DNA of 64,000 nucleotides from positions 62,001-126,000 of the forward strand of contig NZ_JANCTD010000004.1 of NCBI RefSeq assembly GCF_024297185.1, written 5' to 3'. Positions 39,213 through 49,718 of this stretch are shown here, in pieces. The notes beneath the pieces are model-generated. The model was not told the origin of the DNA. It searched no databases and was given only the letters and a program-made list of their open reading frames with translations. The position numbers and the translations under genes are program-made. Source of the stretch: Lewinella sp. JB7. Its GTDB lineage: Bacteria; Bacteroidota; Bacteroidia; Chitinophagales; Saprospiraceae. The stretch's first letter is position 1, and every line of letters begins with the position of its first letter.

Positions 39213-40637
39213 CTAACGAACATCGCGCACCGACCCCTGCCACTTGCGGCTCAGGAAAAGGAAGAGCACCCCGCACAGCAACCATGCCGGAAGCGTAACG
39301 AAGGACAGGAAGATGCCGAACTGCCGCGAAATCAGGTAAAACAATCCGAAACTGATCGCCCACGCCCAGAAGACCGCCGGGTTGAAGCCAAGCCCGGCTT
39401 GCTCCGCGTAGTTTACTCTTACTCCCGCGCGCGCCGCAAAAAAATGCTGAAATACGATGATGGCCCCGAAGGGTGCCAGAATGAAGCCGTAGAGTGCTAC
39501 AAAGTCCAGCAACTTCATGGCGATGGCCGGGAAGAGACCGGCGATGGTTGCCAGGGAGCCGGCCAGAATGGTAACCCAGAAGGTGGAAAAGCGGGGCAGT
39601 ACGGCCTGAAAAGCCAGGCCCGCCCGGTAGATGGTAGGATTAGCGGTCGTCCAGCCGGCAAGCACTACGGCGATGATGCCGAACACCCCGATCGCGTTAA
39701 AGGCCAGCGGACCCGGAGCGACCGTAGGCGCTAAGCCCTGATCCAGAAAGGTCTGGGCCTCGGGGGTACGCAGGTATACGGCGTAAAGGAGCGCGGCGGC
39801 GATCCAGGCCATGTAGTGCCCGACGTACATCCCGGCGGCCGTCGTCCAGCCCGCGCTTGCCTTTTTGGCAAAGCGGAACACGGAGAGGTCCGACATTCCG
39901 ATGTGCATGGCCGCGTTGGCAAACCAGGACCAGATCACCACGTGCCAGAAAGTATACTTGATCTGGCCGGGGAAGGGTTCGGAGCCTTCGCCCCAGATGT
40001 TCCAGAATTCCCGCAGGCTGCCCACTCCCAGTTGACTCAGCGCAACGATGCCGCAGGCCAGAAAGGCGAGCACGATGATCGGCGACATGAGGTTCGCGGC
40101 CCTGGCGACGGTGTCGTAACCCCGCGCGGCAACGAGCGAGATGACCGCACCGACCAGCAGCACGATGACGATGTAGGTGCCGCTCGTCGGCAGAGTATCG
40201 GTCAGTTGGGGCATTTCCATGTCCAAGGGAATGCCCACGGCGGTAGCGGATACCGTGATCATCGCACCCGCCAGGAAGCAGAAGAGTACTCCGTTGGCGA
40301 CGTTGTAGAACTTCACCAGGCTCTTCCCACAGATCTTTTCGAGTTGGTAGTAAAGGGTGAGGCGGTATTTCACCGCTATCTCGGCCGTCAGGAACCGCCA
40401 ACTCAGCACCGCCAGGAAGTTGCCGAGCAGTAGTCCGATGATCAGATCGAAGGCGCTCACCCCCGCCGTAAGGAAGAGCGGACCGATCACGAACTCCGTT
40501 CCCGCGGCGTGCTCACCGGCGTACATTCCCAGGAAGCTCCCCCACCCCTTCCATTTGGCGGCGGGCACGGGTTCGCGCTCGTACTCTCCCCCGGCAATTT
40601 CCTCGATGATGTGTTCCTGGGTTTCCTGTTGTAGCAT
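39213..40637 (-). CDS. NCS1-like (purine-cytosine permease family) transporter in rhamnose operon
   Basis: 474 residues with about 12 membrane segments. The N-terminal KGWGSFLGMYAGEHAAGTEF, and the mid-protein ARGYDTVARAANLMSPIIVL and WANAAMHIGMSDLSVFR-type stretches, resemble the NCS1/cytosine permease branch of the APC superfamily. It is the last gene of the rhamnose operon, 18 bases after the kinase, which makes rhamnose (or a rhamnose-derived compound) the likely cargo. Rhamnose uptake in Bacteroidota is usually assigned to RhaT- or MFS-type carriers, so this family would be unusual. The substrate is inferred only from context. Confidence 0.78.
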   Translation of the reverse strand: MLQQETQEHIIEEIAGGEYEREPVPAAKWKGWGSFLGMYAGEHAAGTEFVIGPLFLTAGVSAFDLIIGLLLGNFLAVLSWRFLTAEIAVKYRLTLYYQLEKICGKSLVKFYNVANGVLFCFLAGAMITVSATAVGIPLDMEMPQLTDTLPTSGTYIVIVLLVGAVISLVAARGYDTVARAANLMSPIIVLAFLACGIVALSQLGVGSLREFWNIWGEGSEPFPGQIKYTFWHVVIWSWFANAAMHIGMSDLSVFRFAKKASAGWTTAAGMYVGHYMAWIAAALLYAVYLRTPEAQTFLDQGLAPTVAPGPLAFNAIGVFGIIAVVLAGWTTANPTIYRAGLAFQAVLPRFSTFWVTILAGSLATIAGLFPAIAMKLLDFVALYGFILAPFGAIIVFQHFFAARAGVRVNYAEQAGLGFNPAVFWAWAISFGLFYLISRQFGIFLSFVTLPAWLLCGVLFLFLSRKWQGSVRDVR

Positions 40638-40655
40638 GGTCGTGGTGAGTTGATA

Positions 40656-42044
40656 TCAGGCGTCAGCCCCCTTTCTAGTGAAGGGCTGGTGCTTTTTGAG
40701 GCCGTAATTTTTCTCGAGAAAATTGGCGTTGAGGTCCTTGTCGGTAATGCAAATGGCCGCTCCGAGGGCGGATCCCAGACTGGCGTCGGTAGTGCGCAAG
40801 TCCAGGTTCCGGAACCGGTCGGAAATCAGCTGGAGAAATACCTCGTTGTCGCTGAATCCGCCGTCGATGAAGAGCGTGGTCACGTCCGATTCTCCGGTAA
40901 CGGCCCGGATATTTTCCGCCTGCAATTCCACTAGTTCAATCAGCAAGTGATGGTAAGCGTAGTCGTAGGAATCGGTCGGAATGGTCGTGACGGCAGGATT
41001 CTCACTCCTCCCGAGCTGCTCGAAATGGAACCACGGACGGTAGTCGCGCATGATTTCGCCGTAAATCCCGTGATCGAAGCGAACGGAGCGGTGCCGGTCG
41101 TTGGATACACCGAAGTGATCGCCCAGTTTGGCGACGTGTTCCTTATACGCCTGCCCCAGAAACAGGCGGGCGGCCCGGACGGGCTTCCCGTCGATCCGCA
41201 TGTAATTAAGGCAGTCGCTTCCCAGGTCGCGGCGGGTCAGTGCACCCGATACGAAGGGGTTGAGGGATACACTCCAGGTGCCGGTAGAGACCAGGACGAA
41301 GGGGGATTGCTCGCTCCGGAGGTAGGGCAACAGGGCCGCCGAACTGTCGTGAATCCCTACGCCGAATGCTATCCGCCGTCCGTGGTAATTCAGTTGGATG
41401 CTCGTCTCGGAGGAAACGATCGGCGGCAAAATGCGGTCAATATCCTCGGCGTACACCCAGTCGTGGTAATCCCGTTTTTGGTAATCCCATAGCCCCGTGT
41501 GGCAACCGATGCTGGTATACTCACTCAGGGGAATACCAGTGAACACGTAGCTCAAAAACTGCGGCAGATGCAGCGAATATTTGATGCGCTCGAAGATGGC
41601 CGGTTTACGGTGCTTCAGCCAGTAGAGTTGCATCCCGGAATTGAGCATACCGGAATTCGGCGAGCCGGTGTGGAGGGTAAACTTCTCTTCCGGTCCGTAC
41701 TTCGCGTAGAATTCCTCGATCAGGGCGGGGTCGAGCGGCTTGGTGTAATTGTAGAGGGGGGTGACGATCTCTCCGTCGGCGCCGAGATGGACGAAACTAG
41801 CTCCGTAGGACGAAAAGTTGACGGCCCGTACGTCAAATATCCGCTCGTCCAGGATGCGGTGGAACACCTCCCGGAGCCATTCCTGTAATGCCTGAATATT
41901 CTCCGTCGGGTAGCCGTCTTCGTCCTTGATTTCCGCAAGGCTAACGTACTCGCGGTGCACTTCGCGGTAATCTTCGTCGAAGAGGAAGAACTTCTTATTC
42001 GTACGTCCGATGTCGAAGACCGCCGTCACCCCTTGCTTTTCCAT
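40656..42044 (-). CDS. rhaK: Rhamnulokinase (FGGY-family sugar kinase)
   Basis: 462 residues of the FGGY carbohydrate kinase fold: FDIGRTNKKFFLFDED as the N-terminal phosphate-1 motif, VSTGTWSVSLNPF as phosphate 2, and the adenosine motif TLFIDGGFSDNEVFLQL near the C-terminus. It phosphorylates L-rhamnulose to L-rhamnulose-1-phosphate. The start codon is one base from the isomerase stop, so translation is coupled. The rhamnulose substrate is assigned from the operon; FGGY kinases for fuculose or xylulose look similar. Confidence 0.88.
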   Translation of the reverse strand: MEKQGVTAVFDIGRTNKKFFLFDEDYREVHREYVSLAEIKDEDGYPTENIQALQEWLREVFHRILDERIFDVRAVNFSSYGASFVHLGADGEIVTPLYNYTKPLDPALIEEFYAKYGPEEKFTLHTGSPNSGMLNSGMQLYWLKHRKPAIFERIKYSLHLPQFLSYVFTGIPLSEYTSIGCHTGLWDYQKRDYHDWVYAEDIDRILPPIVSSETSIQLNYHGRRIAFGVGIHDSSAALLPYLRSEQSPFVLVSTGTWSVSLNPFVSGALTRRDLGSDCLNYMRIDGKPVRAARLFLGQAYKEHVAKLGDHFGVSNDRHRSVRFDHGIYGEIMRDYRPWFHFEQLGRSENPAVTTIPTDSYDYAYHHLLIELVELQAENIRAVTGESDVTTLFIDGGFSDNEVFLQLISDRFRNLDLRTTDASLGSALGAAICITDKDLNANFLEKNYGLKKHQPFTRKGADA

Positions 42045-42045
42045 A

Positions 42046-43326
42046 CTAGAGCCCGGTCGCCACGGTGTTTTTACCCCGTTCCCGGATCAGTGTCTCACGT
42101 ACCCCGAGCTGCCGGTAGGCCCTGAGGGGATGCAGGGCACCACCGCGGTTGAGGCGGGCACACTGGAGCAGTGGTCTTACGTCGGTGCGGTAGGCATCCT
42201 GCAACAGTTCCTGGCACGTCACTACGTCGTGGTCGGCCTGTGCCGCCGCCAGCGATTCCTGATCGACCAGCAGGGCCTTGGCGTAGGCTTCCCGGATCGC
42301 TTCGAGGGACTGCACGAGATCTTCCAGCGGATCCTTGACGTTGTGGCTGGCGTCGATCATCCAGGCCGGGTCGGGATTTTGCGGGTTGTTGCGCATCCCG
42401 AATACCAACTCCGTAAAAATGAGGAAAAGGGCGTAGGGTTTGATGCTTCCGACGGTGAGGTCGTCGTCGCCGTACTTGCTGTCGTTGAAGTGAAAGCCGC
42501 CGAGTTTACCCTTCAGCATCAGGGTGGAGACGATCTGCTCGATGTTGCTGTTGGGCAGGTGATGACCCAGGTCGACCAGGGTGTAGGCCCGTTCGCCGCA
42601 GGCGTTGGCGAGCATGAAGGAGGTTCCCCAGTCCTGGATCACGGTGCTGTAGAAATTCGGTTCGTAGGGCTTGTACTCGATGTACAACTTCCAGTCGGCG
42701 GGCATACCCGCGTAGATCTGCCGCAGGCTGTCTTCCGTCTGGGTGAGGCTGCGTTGAAAGTTGCGCTGGCCGGGAAAGGTGGTGCCGTCGGCGAGCCAGA
42801 CCGTCAGGCTTTTTGAACCGAGTCTACCGCCGATCTCGATCACTTCCAGGTTATGGTCTATGGCCTGTCGGCGGACGGCTTCATCCGTAGCGCTGAGGGA
42901 GCCGTGCTTGTAGCTACGGGCGGCACCCGCCTGGTCCTGGAAGGTATTGGAGTTGATGGCATCAAAGGAAAGACCATGACCGGCGGCACGTTCCTTTACC
43001 GCGGCATAATCCGTCGGGGTATCCCAGGGAATGTGGAGGGAGACCGCGCCGGCCGCCCGGGTGAGGGCGTGGAGGACGCCGACGTCGTCGATCTTTTGTT
43101 CCAGGCTGCCGGGTTCTCCGTGGAAGGAGAAACGACCGAAGCGTGTTCCTCCGGCACCGAGGGCCCAACTCGGTATTGCCACCTGAAAGTCCGCCAGATC
43201 ACCCACGAGCGCCTCCACGTCGACTCCGTCGGCGGTCAGCCGGTCCGCCAGAAAGGCGAATTCCGCTTCGTGGCGATCGAGGCCGGCAGTGTTGACGGAT
43301 TGCAGTGCATCCTTTTGAATGTGCAT
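42046..43326 (-). CDS. rhaI: L-rhamnose isomerase (Pseudomonas stutzeri type)
   Basis: 426 residues, a TIM barrel of the xylose-isomerase-like superfamily that interconverts L-rhamnose and L-rhamnulose. The P. stutzeri-type signatures are visible: VAIPSWALGAGGTRFGRF, SLHIPWDTPTDY, the metal ligands in YIEYKPYEPNFY and VDLGHHLPNSNIEQI, and GGFHFNDSKYGDDDLTVG. It differs from E. coli RhaA in its N-terminus. It lies between the aldolase-dehydrogenase and the kinase in one operon. Confidence 0.93.
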   Translation of the reverse strand: MHIQKDALQSVNTAGLDRHEAEFAFLADRLTADGVDVEALVGDLADFQVAIPSWALGAGGTRFGRFSFHGEPGSLEQKIDDVGVLHALTRAAGAVSLHIPWDTPTDYAAVKERAAGHGLSFDAINSNTFQDQAGAARSYKHGSLSATDEAVRRQAIDHNLEVIEIGGRLGSKSLTVWLADGTTFPGQRNFQRSLTQTEDSLRQIYAGMPADWKLYIEYKPYEPNFYSTVIQDWGTSFMLANACGERAYTLVDLGHHLPNSNIEQIVSTLMLKGKLGGFHFNDSKYGDDDLTVGSIKPYALFLIFTELVFGMRNNPQNPDPAWMIDASHNVKDPLEDLVQSLEAIREAYAKALLVDQESLAAAQADHDVVTCQELLQDAYRTDVRPLLQCARLNRGGALHPLRAYRQLGVRETLIRERGKNTVATGL

Positions 43327-43337
43327 GGTGCTGCTGT

Positions 43338-45440
43338 TTATCTCACGAAGGCGTTGGCCATTCCGCCGTCGACGTTGAGGATGTTGCCGGTGGATTTATC
43401 GAGAATGGTGAGGGCGAACACGCCGTTGGCAATATCCTCGGGCCGAATGATTTGGTTGAGGAGATTGCGCTTAGCGTAGTGGGCCGGCAATTCTTCGACG
43501 GTGATGCCGTAGGCTTCGGCCCTGCCTTGCGCCCAGGCGCCTTCCCAGATTTTGGATCCGATGATGACGCCGTCGGGATTGACCGTGTTGACCCGGATAC
43601 CGTCCTTGCCCAACTCGGCGGCCAGGAGGCGGGCCATGTGCTGCTGGGCGGCCTTGGCGGTGCCGTAGGCAACGTTGTTGGGACCGGAAACCAGACCATT
43701 TTTACTGGCGATGGGAATAAGGTCGCCGCCCAGTCCCTGCGCCCGCATAAGGCGAACCGCCTCCTGAGCGAGGGTGAACTGTCCCTTGACCAGTACATTC
43801 TGCAGAATGTCCCAGTCCTCATCCGTGGTTTCTTCCAGCGGTTTGGAGATGGCCAGACCGGCACTGTGCACTACGATGTCTACGCCTCCAAATTCCAGCG
43901 CGGCCGTATCGAAGGCGGCGGCTACGGAAGCCGCATCGGTGACGTCGCACACCGCGTAGGCCGCGGTATCCGGTCCGTAAGTAGCGTATGCCCCCCGGAG
44001 GCGTTCCTCGGCGATGTCGGCAAGCACCACCACGGCCCCTTCCTCCACCAGCTTATCCGCGATGGCCTTGCCGATGCCGCCGCCGCCGCCCGTTACCAGG
44101 GCAACTTTACGCGACAGGGGTTGCTCCTTCGGCATGCGTTGCAACTTGGCCTCCTCGAGCAGCCAGTACTCAATGTCGAAGGCTTCCTGCCGGGGCAGGG
44201 AGGTGTACGCCGAAATCGCTTCGGCCCCGCGCATCACGTTGATGGCATTAACGTAGAACTCGCTGGCTACGCGGGCGGTCTGTTTGTTCTTGGCGAAGCT
44301 GAACATGCCTACCCCGGGGTAGATGATGATCACCGGATTAGGATCGCGGACGGCCGGACTGTTATTTCGTTTATGCACCTCGTAGTACTGCCGGTAGCCC
44401 GTACGGTACTCGATGAAGGCCGGCCGCAGTTTATCGAGCACCGCCTGCGGATCGCTCAGGTCCTCCTGCGTCTGGAGTTCGAGCACGAGGGGTTGGATCT
44501 TGGTCCGCAGAAAATGGTCGGGACAGGAAGTGCCCAGCGGGGCCAGGCGACCCAGGTCGTAGCTGTTAATAAACTGCAGCACGGTATCGCTGTCGTTGAA
44601 GTGGCCGATCATCCGGTTCTCCGAGGAGGCCAGTCCGCGCAGCAGCGGCATCAGTTGGGCGGCCTTCGTGCGGCGGTCCGTGGCGGCAAGCGGTCTGACT
44701 TTTTCGCCGCCGAACACTTTTCCCTGCCGCTTGACTTTCTCCTCAATGTACGCGGAGGCCATTTCGATCACCTCGAGGCTGTTCGTGTAGCACTCGTAGG
44801 AGGTATCGCCCCAGGTGAAGAGTCCGTGGCTACCGAGAATAATACCCCGGATGCCGGGGTTCTCGGCGAGGCAACGCTCCAGTTGCAGGCCGAGGTCGAA
44901 GCCGGGTCGCTGCCAGGGTACCCAACCCATGGTATCGCCCCAGATTTCCCTGGTCACCGCTTCGCTGTCCCGGGCGGCGGCTACCGCGATCACCGCATCG
45001 GGGTGCAGGTGATCGATGTGTTTGAAGGGCAGCAGGCCGTGGAGAGGCGTATCAATCGAGGGGGCCTTGCTGTCGAGATCGTATATAGCGTGGTTGAACA
45101 GGCCGACCATGCGATCTTCGTCCTGCAGTCCGCCATACACCTTCTTCAGGTTGCGGAGTCGTTCGGTATAGATACCGGCAATGCCGGAGCGGGTGAGGGT
45201 ACCGATGTCACCGCCGGACCCCTTGATCCACATGACCTCCACTTCTTCGTTAGTCAGGGGGTCGCGCTCGGTGGTCTTACAGCTGGTATTGCCGCCGCCG
45301 TAGTTCGTGATGCGTAGGTCGGCTCCCAAAATATTGGACCGGTAGAGAAATAGGGACACCTGATCGTCTCCGAGCCGCCTGGCTTCCTCTTCCTCCCATA
45401 GATAGTCTACGTATTTGAACTTGGTGGCGGTAGAATTCAT
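43338..45440 (-). CDS. rhaD: Bifunctional rhamnulose-1-phosphate aldolase / L-lactaldehyde dehydrogenase
   Basis: 700 residues, two fused enzymes. Residues 1-430 are a class II aldolase/adducin domain (RITNYGGGNTSCKTTERDP, HIDHLHPDAVIAVAAARD, LGSHGLFTWGD). From about 447 an SDR begins (VTGGGGGIGKAIADKL, NVAYGTAKAAQQHMARLLA). The aldolase splits L-rhamnulose-1-phosphate to DHAP and L-lactaldehyde; the SDR oxidises the lactaldehyde to L-lactate, keeping the toxic aldehyde contained. The same fusion is known as RhaEW/RhaD in other phyla. It is the first gene of the operon and divergent from the GntR regulator. Confidence 0.93.
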   Translation of the reverse strand: MNSTATKFKYVDYLWEEEEARRLGDDQVSLFLYRSNILGADLRITNYGGGNTSCKTTERDPLTNEEVEVMWIKGSGGDIGTLTRSGIAGIYTERLRNLKKVYGGLQDEDRMVGLFNHAIYDLDSKAPSIDTPLHGLLPFKHIDHLHPDAVIAVAAARDSEAVTREIWGDTMGWVPWQRPGFDLGLQLERCLAENPGIRGIILGSHGLFTWGDTSYECYTNSLEVIEMASAYIEEKVKRQGKVFGGEKVRPLAATDRRTKAAQLMPLLRGLASSENRMIGHFNDSDTVLQFINSYDLGRLAPLGTSCPDHFLRTKIQPLVLELQTQEDLSDPQAVLDKLRPAFIEYRTGYRQYYEVHKRNNSPAVRDPNPVIIIYPGVGMFSFAKNKQTARVASEFYVNAINVMRGAEAISAYTSLPRQEAFDIEYWLLEEAKLQRMPKEQPLSRKVALVTGGGGGIGKAIADKLVEEGAVVVLADIAEERLRGAYATYGPDTAAYAVCDVTDAASVAAAFDTAALEFGGVDIVVHSAGLAISKPLEETTDEDWDILQNVLVKGQFTLAQEAVRLMRAQGLGGDLIPIASKNGLVSGPNNVAYGTAKAAQQHMARLLAAELGKDGIRVNTVNPDGVIIGSKIWEGAWAQGRAEAYGITVEELPAHYAKRNLLNQIIRPEDIANGVFALTILDKSTGNILNVDGGMANAFVR

Positions 45441-45694
45441 GTTCCGGAAGGTGTTTGTAACGGTTGCTAAAGTAGCGCGGCCGGCCAGGCTCCCTATCCT
45501 GTACTGTCCAGTCCCGCAACGTGGCCTTAATTTCGAACACGCCCCGCTCCGGCAGGATAGAAAATGGTCAAACTACGGTTACCTTACCCACATCCAAACA
45601 AGGAGCGAGACCTACCGGAGACTACCAATGACGGGGGCTTTGCCTGCTTAGCTCCGCACCCGCGCGCCCGCCCAAACCGGCTTCACCATACCTC
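45441..45694. promoter_or_regulatory. Divergent control region of the rhamnose operon
   Basis: 254 bases between rhaD and the GntR gene. CTATCCTG occurs at 45494-45501 and, in reverse orientation, at 45553-45560; the pair could be regulator half-sites. A TACTTTAG box on the minus strand (45467-45474) resembles TAnnTTTG and would place the start of transcription near 45460, just before rhaD, but I find no matching upstream element. Confidence 0.35.
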
Positions 45695-46741
45695 ATGAAA
45701 GTTACGGACCACATACAAATTCGGGACGATTCACGGATCCCTAAGTACCAACAGATCGTTGACGGCATCATCGAGAATATAGCGAGCGGCAAACTGAAGA
45801 TCGACGATAAGATTCCTTCCATCAACGCGCTCAGCGAGCACTTCCTGCTTTCGCGGGATACGGTGGAGAAAGCCTACAACATCCTGAAAGACCGCAAGGT
45901 CATCACCTCGGTCAAGGGGAAGGGGTTCTACATCACGCGCACCAAACTGATCTCGAAGGTCAACGTACTCTTCCTCGTCAATAAGCTGAGTAGCTACAAG
46001 ATGCGGATCTACAACTCGTTTGTGGCCCGCCTGGGGGGTAATTCACACACCGACCTGCACGTCTACCACTGCGACGAATCGCTGTTCCTGAATCTGCTCA
46101 CCAAGAACTTGCTGGCGTACGATTACTACGTGATCATGCCCCACTTCAAGACCACCGCGCTGCAGCACATCAGCTCCACCGACGAAGTGCTGCGGGTACT
46201 GAGGAAAATACCGGAGAGCAAGCTCATCATCATGGACAATGACTTGCAGAAGCTGCCGGGTAACTACGCCGAAGTGTACCAGGATTTCAAGGGGGACATC
46301 TACACCGCCCTCACGCAGGGGCTGGAGAAAATAAAGAACTACCGCCGGATCATCATGGCCTATCCGGCGCAGTCGGTCTACCCCTACCCCAGGCGCATCC
46401 TGCACGGATTCCGCCAGTTCTGCGTGGAAAACAGCCTGCCGTTCGAGGTCATCGACGAGATCTACGACGATACGGTGATGCACGACGGCGACCTGTTCAT
46501 CACCATCGAGGAGTCGGATCTGGTGAGCCTGGTCAAGCAGGTGCGCGACAAGGGCATGGTGCTCGGCGAGGACATCGGGATCATTTCCTACAACGACACC
46601 CCCCTCAAGGACCTCCTCGGCATTACGGTCATCTCCACGGACTTCGACCAGATGGGCCGCACCGCCGCGGAACTTATCCTGGACAAACGAACGGCCAGCG
46701 TAAAGAACCCCTTCCGGCTGATCGAGCGGGAGAGCCTGTAG
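45695..46741 (+). CDS. GntR-family transcriptional regulator with LacI-type sensor domain (rhamnose regulator)
   Basis: 348 residues. The N-terminal winged helix (10-80) reads RIPKYQQIVDGIIENIASGK, then PSINALSEHFLLSRDTVEKA and SVKGKGFYI, which is the GntR DNA-binding fold. The rest is a periplasmic-binding-protein-like sensor of the LacI type (YDYYVIMPHFK, IGIISYNDTPLKDLLGITVI, DFDQMGRTAAELIL). The GntR/LacI hybrid architecture is known from Bacteroidota sugar regulators such as FucR of B. thetaiotaomicron. It is divergent from the rhamnose operon and so most probably controls it in response to rhamnose or an intermediate. Confidence 0.85.
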   Translation: MKVTDHIQIRDDSRIPKYQQIVDGIIENIASGKLKIDDKIPSINALSEHFLLSRDTVEKAYNILKDRKVITSVKGKGFYITRTKLISKVNVLFLVNKLSSYKMRIYNSFVARLGGNSHTDLHVYHCDESLFLNLLTKNLLAYDYYVIMPHFKTTALQHISSTDEVLRVLRKIPESKLIIMDNDLQKLPGNYAEVYQDFKGDIYTALTQGLEKIKNYRRIIMAYPAQSVYPYPRRILHGFRQFCVENSLPFEVIDEIYDDTVMHDGDLFITIEESDLVSLVKQVRDKGMVLGEDIGIISYNDTPLKDLLGITVISTDFDQMGRTAAELILDKRTASVKNPFRLIERESL

Positions 46742-47169
46742 CACTTATCCACCGAAATTCAGCCTTGACCATTCGTAAAGGTGTGTCTGTCGGCAGGTAT
46801 CGGTAATTGTCGTATGCCACGTCGCTTCCGAACGACCGGCCAAGCTTCATGAGCGTGCACGGGCGGCGGGGCGCGGGAGCCAAAAACAGGATACCGTAAA
46901 AACACCGAAGTCACCGAACAACTGCGTGCAATGATTGTACGGAAGCATGCACCACACAATTTACGCAACCGACAAACCGTAATAAATAAGCGAAATACCG
47001 GCGGAATTTTACCACCCGCCCGGCATCTCCGTTGCGGTAGGGTATTACGGGTCACTCGTATTTCTCTTTTACCCCGCTCCAATCCGTTACCGCTCAGTGC
47101 CCGAACCTAAAATTTTCAGGACGCTCTCTACATGATGTTCCCCGTAATGCCCGCAGACCCAAGTACGTC
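46742..47169. other. Intergenic region without visible features
   Basis: 428 bases between the GntR gene and the hybrid histidine kinase. I see no gene, repeat or clear promoter. Confidence 0.4.
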
Positions 47170-49656
47170 ATGAACAAGGACCTTCCATCGGTCGACGGAC
47201 TCCACCGGGCCATCTTCAGGGCGTCGACCAAGCCTTATCTGTTGCTGCGCCCGGATGAGCCCCGCTTTACCATTGTGGAGGCCAACCCCGCCTTTGCCCG
47301 CGCCACCCTGTCCTCCGGCAGGACCATTGCGGGACTAGGAGTCTTTGAAGCTTTCCCGGATAATCCGAACGACCCCACCGCCGATGGCGTGGAAAAGTGG
47401 GCCGCCTCGCTGCGTCACGTGCTCGAACACCGGCAGCCCCACCAGATGACGGTACAGAAGTACGACGTGCCGCGCCCGGAAAGTAAGGGCGGCGGCTTCG
47501 AGGAAAAGTACTGGCAACCGATGAACATTCCCATCTTCGGGGACGACGGCTCCGTTCAGTACATTCTCCACGAGGTGGAGGAAGTGACCGAACAGATCAA
47601 AGCCGAGTCAGACCGCAACCGCTTCTTCGACATTGCCACCGACGTTCTGGTCAAAGTCAACTTCAACGGCTACTTCACCGAAATCAATCCGGCAAGCAAG
47701 GCTATTCTGGGGTGGACGCCCGAGGAGATGACGGCCCGACCGTGGATCGATTTCGTGCACCGGGATGATCTCCCGGCCACCCTGGATGCCCTGGACCGGG
47801 CGCTGTCCGGAAATATCCGGCTGCACGTGGAGAATCGCTATCAGTGCAAGGACGGCAGTTACCGCTGGCTGAGCTGGCATACCCAGACCGTCATGGCCGA
47901 ACAGGTTATCTACTGCACGGCCAGTGACATTACCCAGCAGCGCCGGCTGTGGTCGGTTGCCGCGGGACAAAAGGAGGCACTGGAAATGTCCGTGAAGGGA
48001 GAACCTTTGAATGCAGTGCTCGACCGGCTCGTGCTTACCATGGAGGAGCACGCCGGCATGGGGATACGTACGTCCATTATGGTCATGTCGCCGGAAGGCG
48101 ACCGGCTCCGGGTAGGGGCGGCCCCCAGCATTCCGGAGGCCTACAACCGCCTCATCGACGGCATGCCCATCGGACCGGGCATGGGCTCCTGCGGGATGGC
48201 TGCGTGGTCGGGCAAACCCTACGTAGCTTCGGATGTCCTGACCGACCCGAACTGGGTCCACGGCCGGGAAGCGGCCCGCGCCCACGGAATCCGGGCCTGC
48301 TGGTCTACGCCATTTTTCTCCAGCGCCGGGGAAACGCTGGGTACCTTTGCTCTGTACTCCGACCGGGTGCTGTCACCCAGTCCGGGCATGCAGCAGTTGA
48401 TCGACCTGATCTCCCGCACCGCCGCTACGGTGACCGAACGGGAACGCAACATCATCGCAAAACGACAGGCCGAGGAGCAACTCGTCCAGGCACGCAATGA
48501 GGCGGAGGCCGCCAACCGGGCTAAATCCGAGTTCCTGGCCAATATGAGTCACGAGATCCGCACCCCCATGAACGTGGTCGTCGGGATCGCGAACATCATG
48601 GCCCGCCACGAAAACCTGACGGAGCCCCAGGCGGAACTGGTGCGCACCCTCCAGAATAGTGCCGATTCCTTGCTGGACCTGATCAACGACCTGCTCGATC
48701 TTTCCAAGATCGAAGCGCAGAACATCGAATTCGAGCCGGTCCCCTTCAGCATCACGCAGTTTTTGCAGGAGATCACCGATATGATGAACGTGCGGGCGCA
48801 GCAGAAGGGCCTGCGCTTCCTCGCTTCGGGGGCCTGTGATCAGCACCACGTCATGATCGGCGATCCCACGCGCCTGCGGCAGGTCATTATGAATCTGTGC
48901 AGCAACGCGCTGAAGTTCACGGATACCGGTACGGTTTCCATTCACTTATCGTGTGAGTCCTCCCAGATGCCGGACGTCGCGGAAATCAAGATCTCGGTAC
49001 AGGATACCGGGATCGGCATCGACGCGGAGAAATTACAGACGATCTTCAACAACTTCACCCAGGCCGACAGTAGCATCAACCGCAAATTCGGGGGTACCGG
49101 ACTGGGTCTGTCCATCACCAAACGCCTGGTGGAATTAATGGACGGCGAGATCAGCGTCGAAAGCACCCCGGGAGAGGGATCTACCTTCACGGTCACGATT
49201 CCACTACCTATCGACCGGCAAACCCGGATCGAGGAACTCTCCGGCCCCACCGGCAAGGCCGGACTACCCCCAGCGGACGAAAGCAAAAAGATTTTGCTCG
49301 TCGAGGACTTTGAGCCCAACGCGTTGATCGCGGCCCGCTACCTTAAGATATTCGGTTACCGCTACGAAATTGCCCGCAACGGGATCGAAGCCGTGAGCAA
49401 AGCCCGCTCGGATAATTACGTCGCCATCCTCATGGATGTGCAGATGCCCGAACTCGACGGACTGCAGGCTACCCGCCGCATCCGGGCGAACGAGCAGGCA
49501 TCGGGCAGAGGCCACACGCCCATCATCGCCATGACGGCCTATGCCCTGGCCGGGGACCGGGAACGCTGCCTGGCGGCGGGGATGGACGCCTACATACCAA
49601 AGCCGATCAACGCCGATGAATTACGGGAAAAGCTGGATAACCTCGTACTCGCGTAG
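47170..49656 (+). CDS. Hybrid sensor histidine kinase/response regulator
   Basis: 828 residues. Domain order: PAS (about 10-140), PAS with PAC (about 150-265), GAF (about 280-430, with [20 protein letters not shown]), a coiled coil, HisKA with phospho-accepting His461 ([11 protein letters not shown]), HATPase_c ([30 protein letters not shown]) and a receiver domain with Asp756 ([12 protein letters not shown]). No transmembrane segment, so the signal is probably intracellular, sensed by PAS or GAF. The output target is unknown. The next gene, rhamnose mutarotase, begins 62 bases later, so a link to rhamnose sensing is possible but unproven. Confidence 0.92.
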   Translation: MNKDLPSVDGLHRAIFRASTKPYLLLRPDEPRFTIVEANPAFARATLSSGRTIAGLGVFEAFPDNPNDPTADGVEKWAASLRHVLEHRQPHQMTVQKYDVPRPESKGGGFEEKYWQPMNIPIFGDDGSVQYILHEVEEVTEQIKAESDRNRFFDIATDVLVKVNFNGYFTEINPASKAILGWTPEEMTARPWIDFVHRDDLPATLDALDRALSGNIRLHVENRYQCKDGSYRWLSWHTQTVMAEQVIYCTASDITQQRRLWSVAAGQKEALEMSVKGEPLNAVLDRLVLTMEEHAGMGIRTSIMVMSPEGDRLRVGAAPSIPEAYNRLIDGMPIGPGMGSCGMAAWSGKPYVASDVLTDPNWVHGREAARAHGIRACWSTPFFSSAGETLGTFALYSDRVLSPSPGMQQLIDLISRTAATVTERERNIIAKRQAEEQLVQARNEAEAANRAKSEFLANMSHEIRTPMNVVVGIANIMARHENLTEPQAELVRTLQNSADSLLDLINDLLDLSKIEAQNIEFEPVPFSITQFLQEITDMMNVRAQQKGLRFLASGACDQHHVMIGDPTRLRQVIMNLCSNALKFTDTGTVSIHLSCESSQMPDVAEIKISVQDTGIGIDAEKLQTIFNNFTQADSSINRKFGGTGLGLSITKRLVELMDGEISVESTPGEGSTFTVTIPLPIDRQTRIEELSGPTGKAGLPPADESKKILLVEDFEPNALIAARYLKIFGYRYEIARNGIEAVSKARSDNYVAILMDVQMPELDGLQATRRIRANEQASGRGHTPIIAMTAYALAGDRERCLAAGMDAYIPKPINADELREKLDNLVLA

Positions 49657-49718
49657 CGCCCACCGAAGGCCCCATGGTACAGGATGGTTCAGGGCATCGA
49701 ATAGGATACTTTTTCGGT

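Noticed and set aside
43305-45317. Plus-strand open frame of about 670 codons opposite the aldolase-dehydrogenase
   Set aside because: Antisense of a well-identified gene; no recognisable domain.
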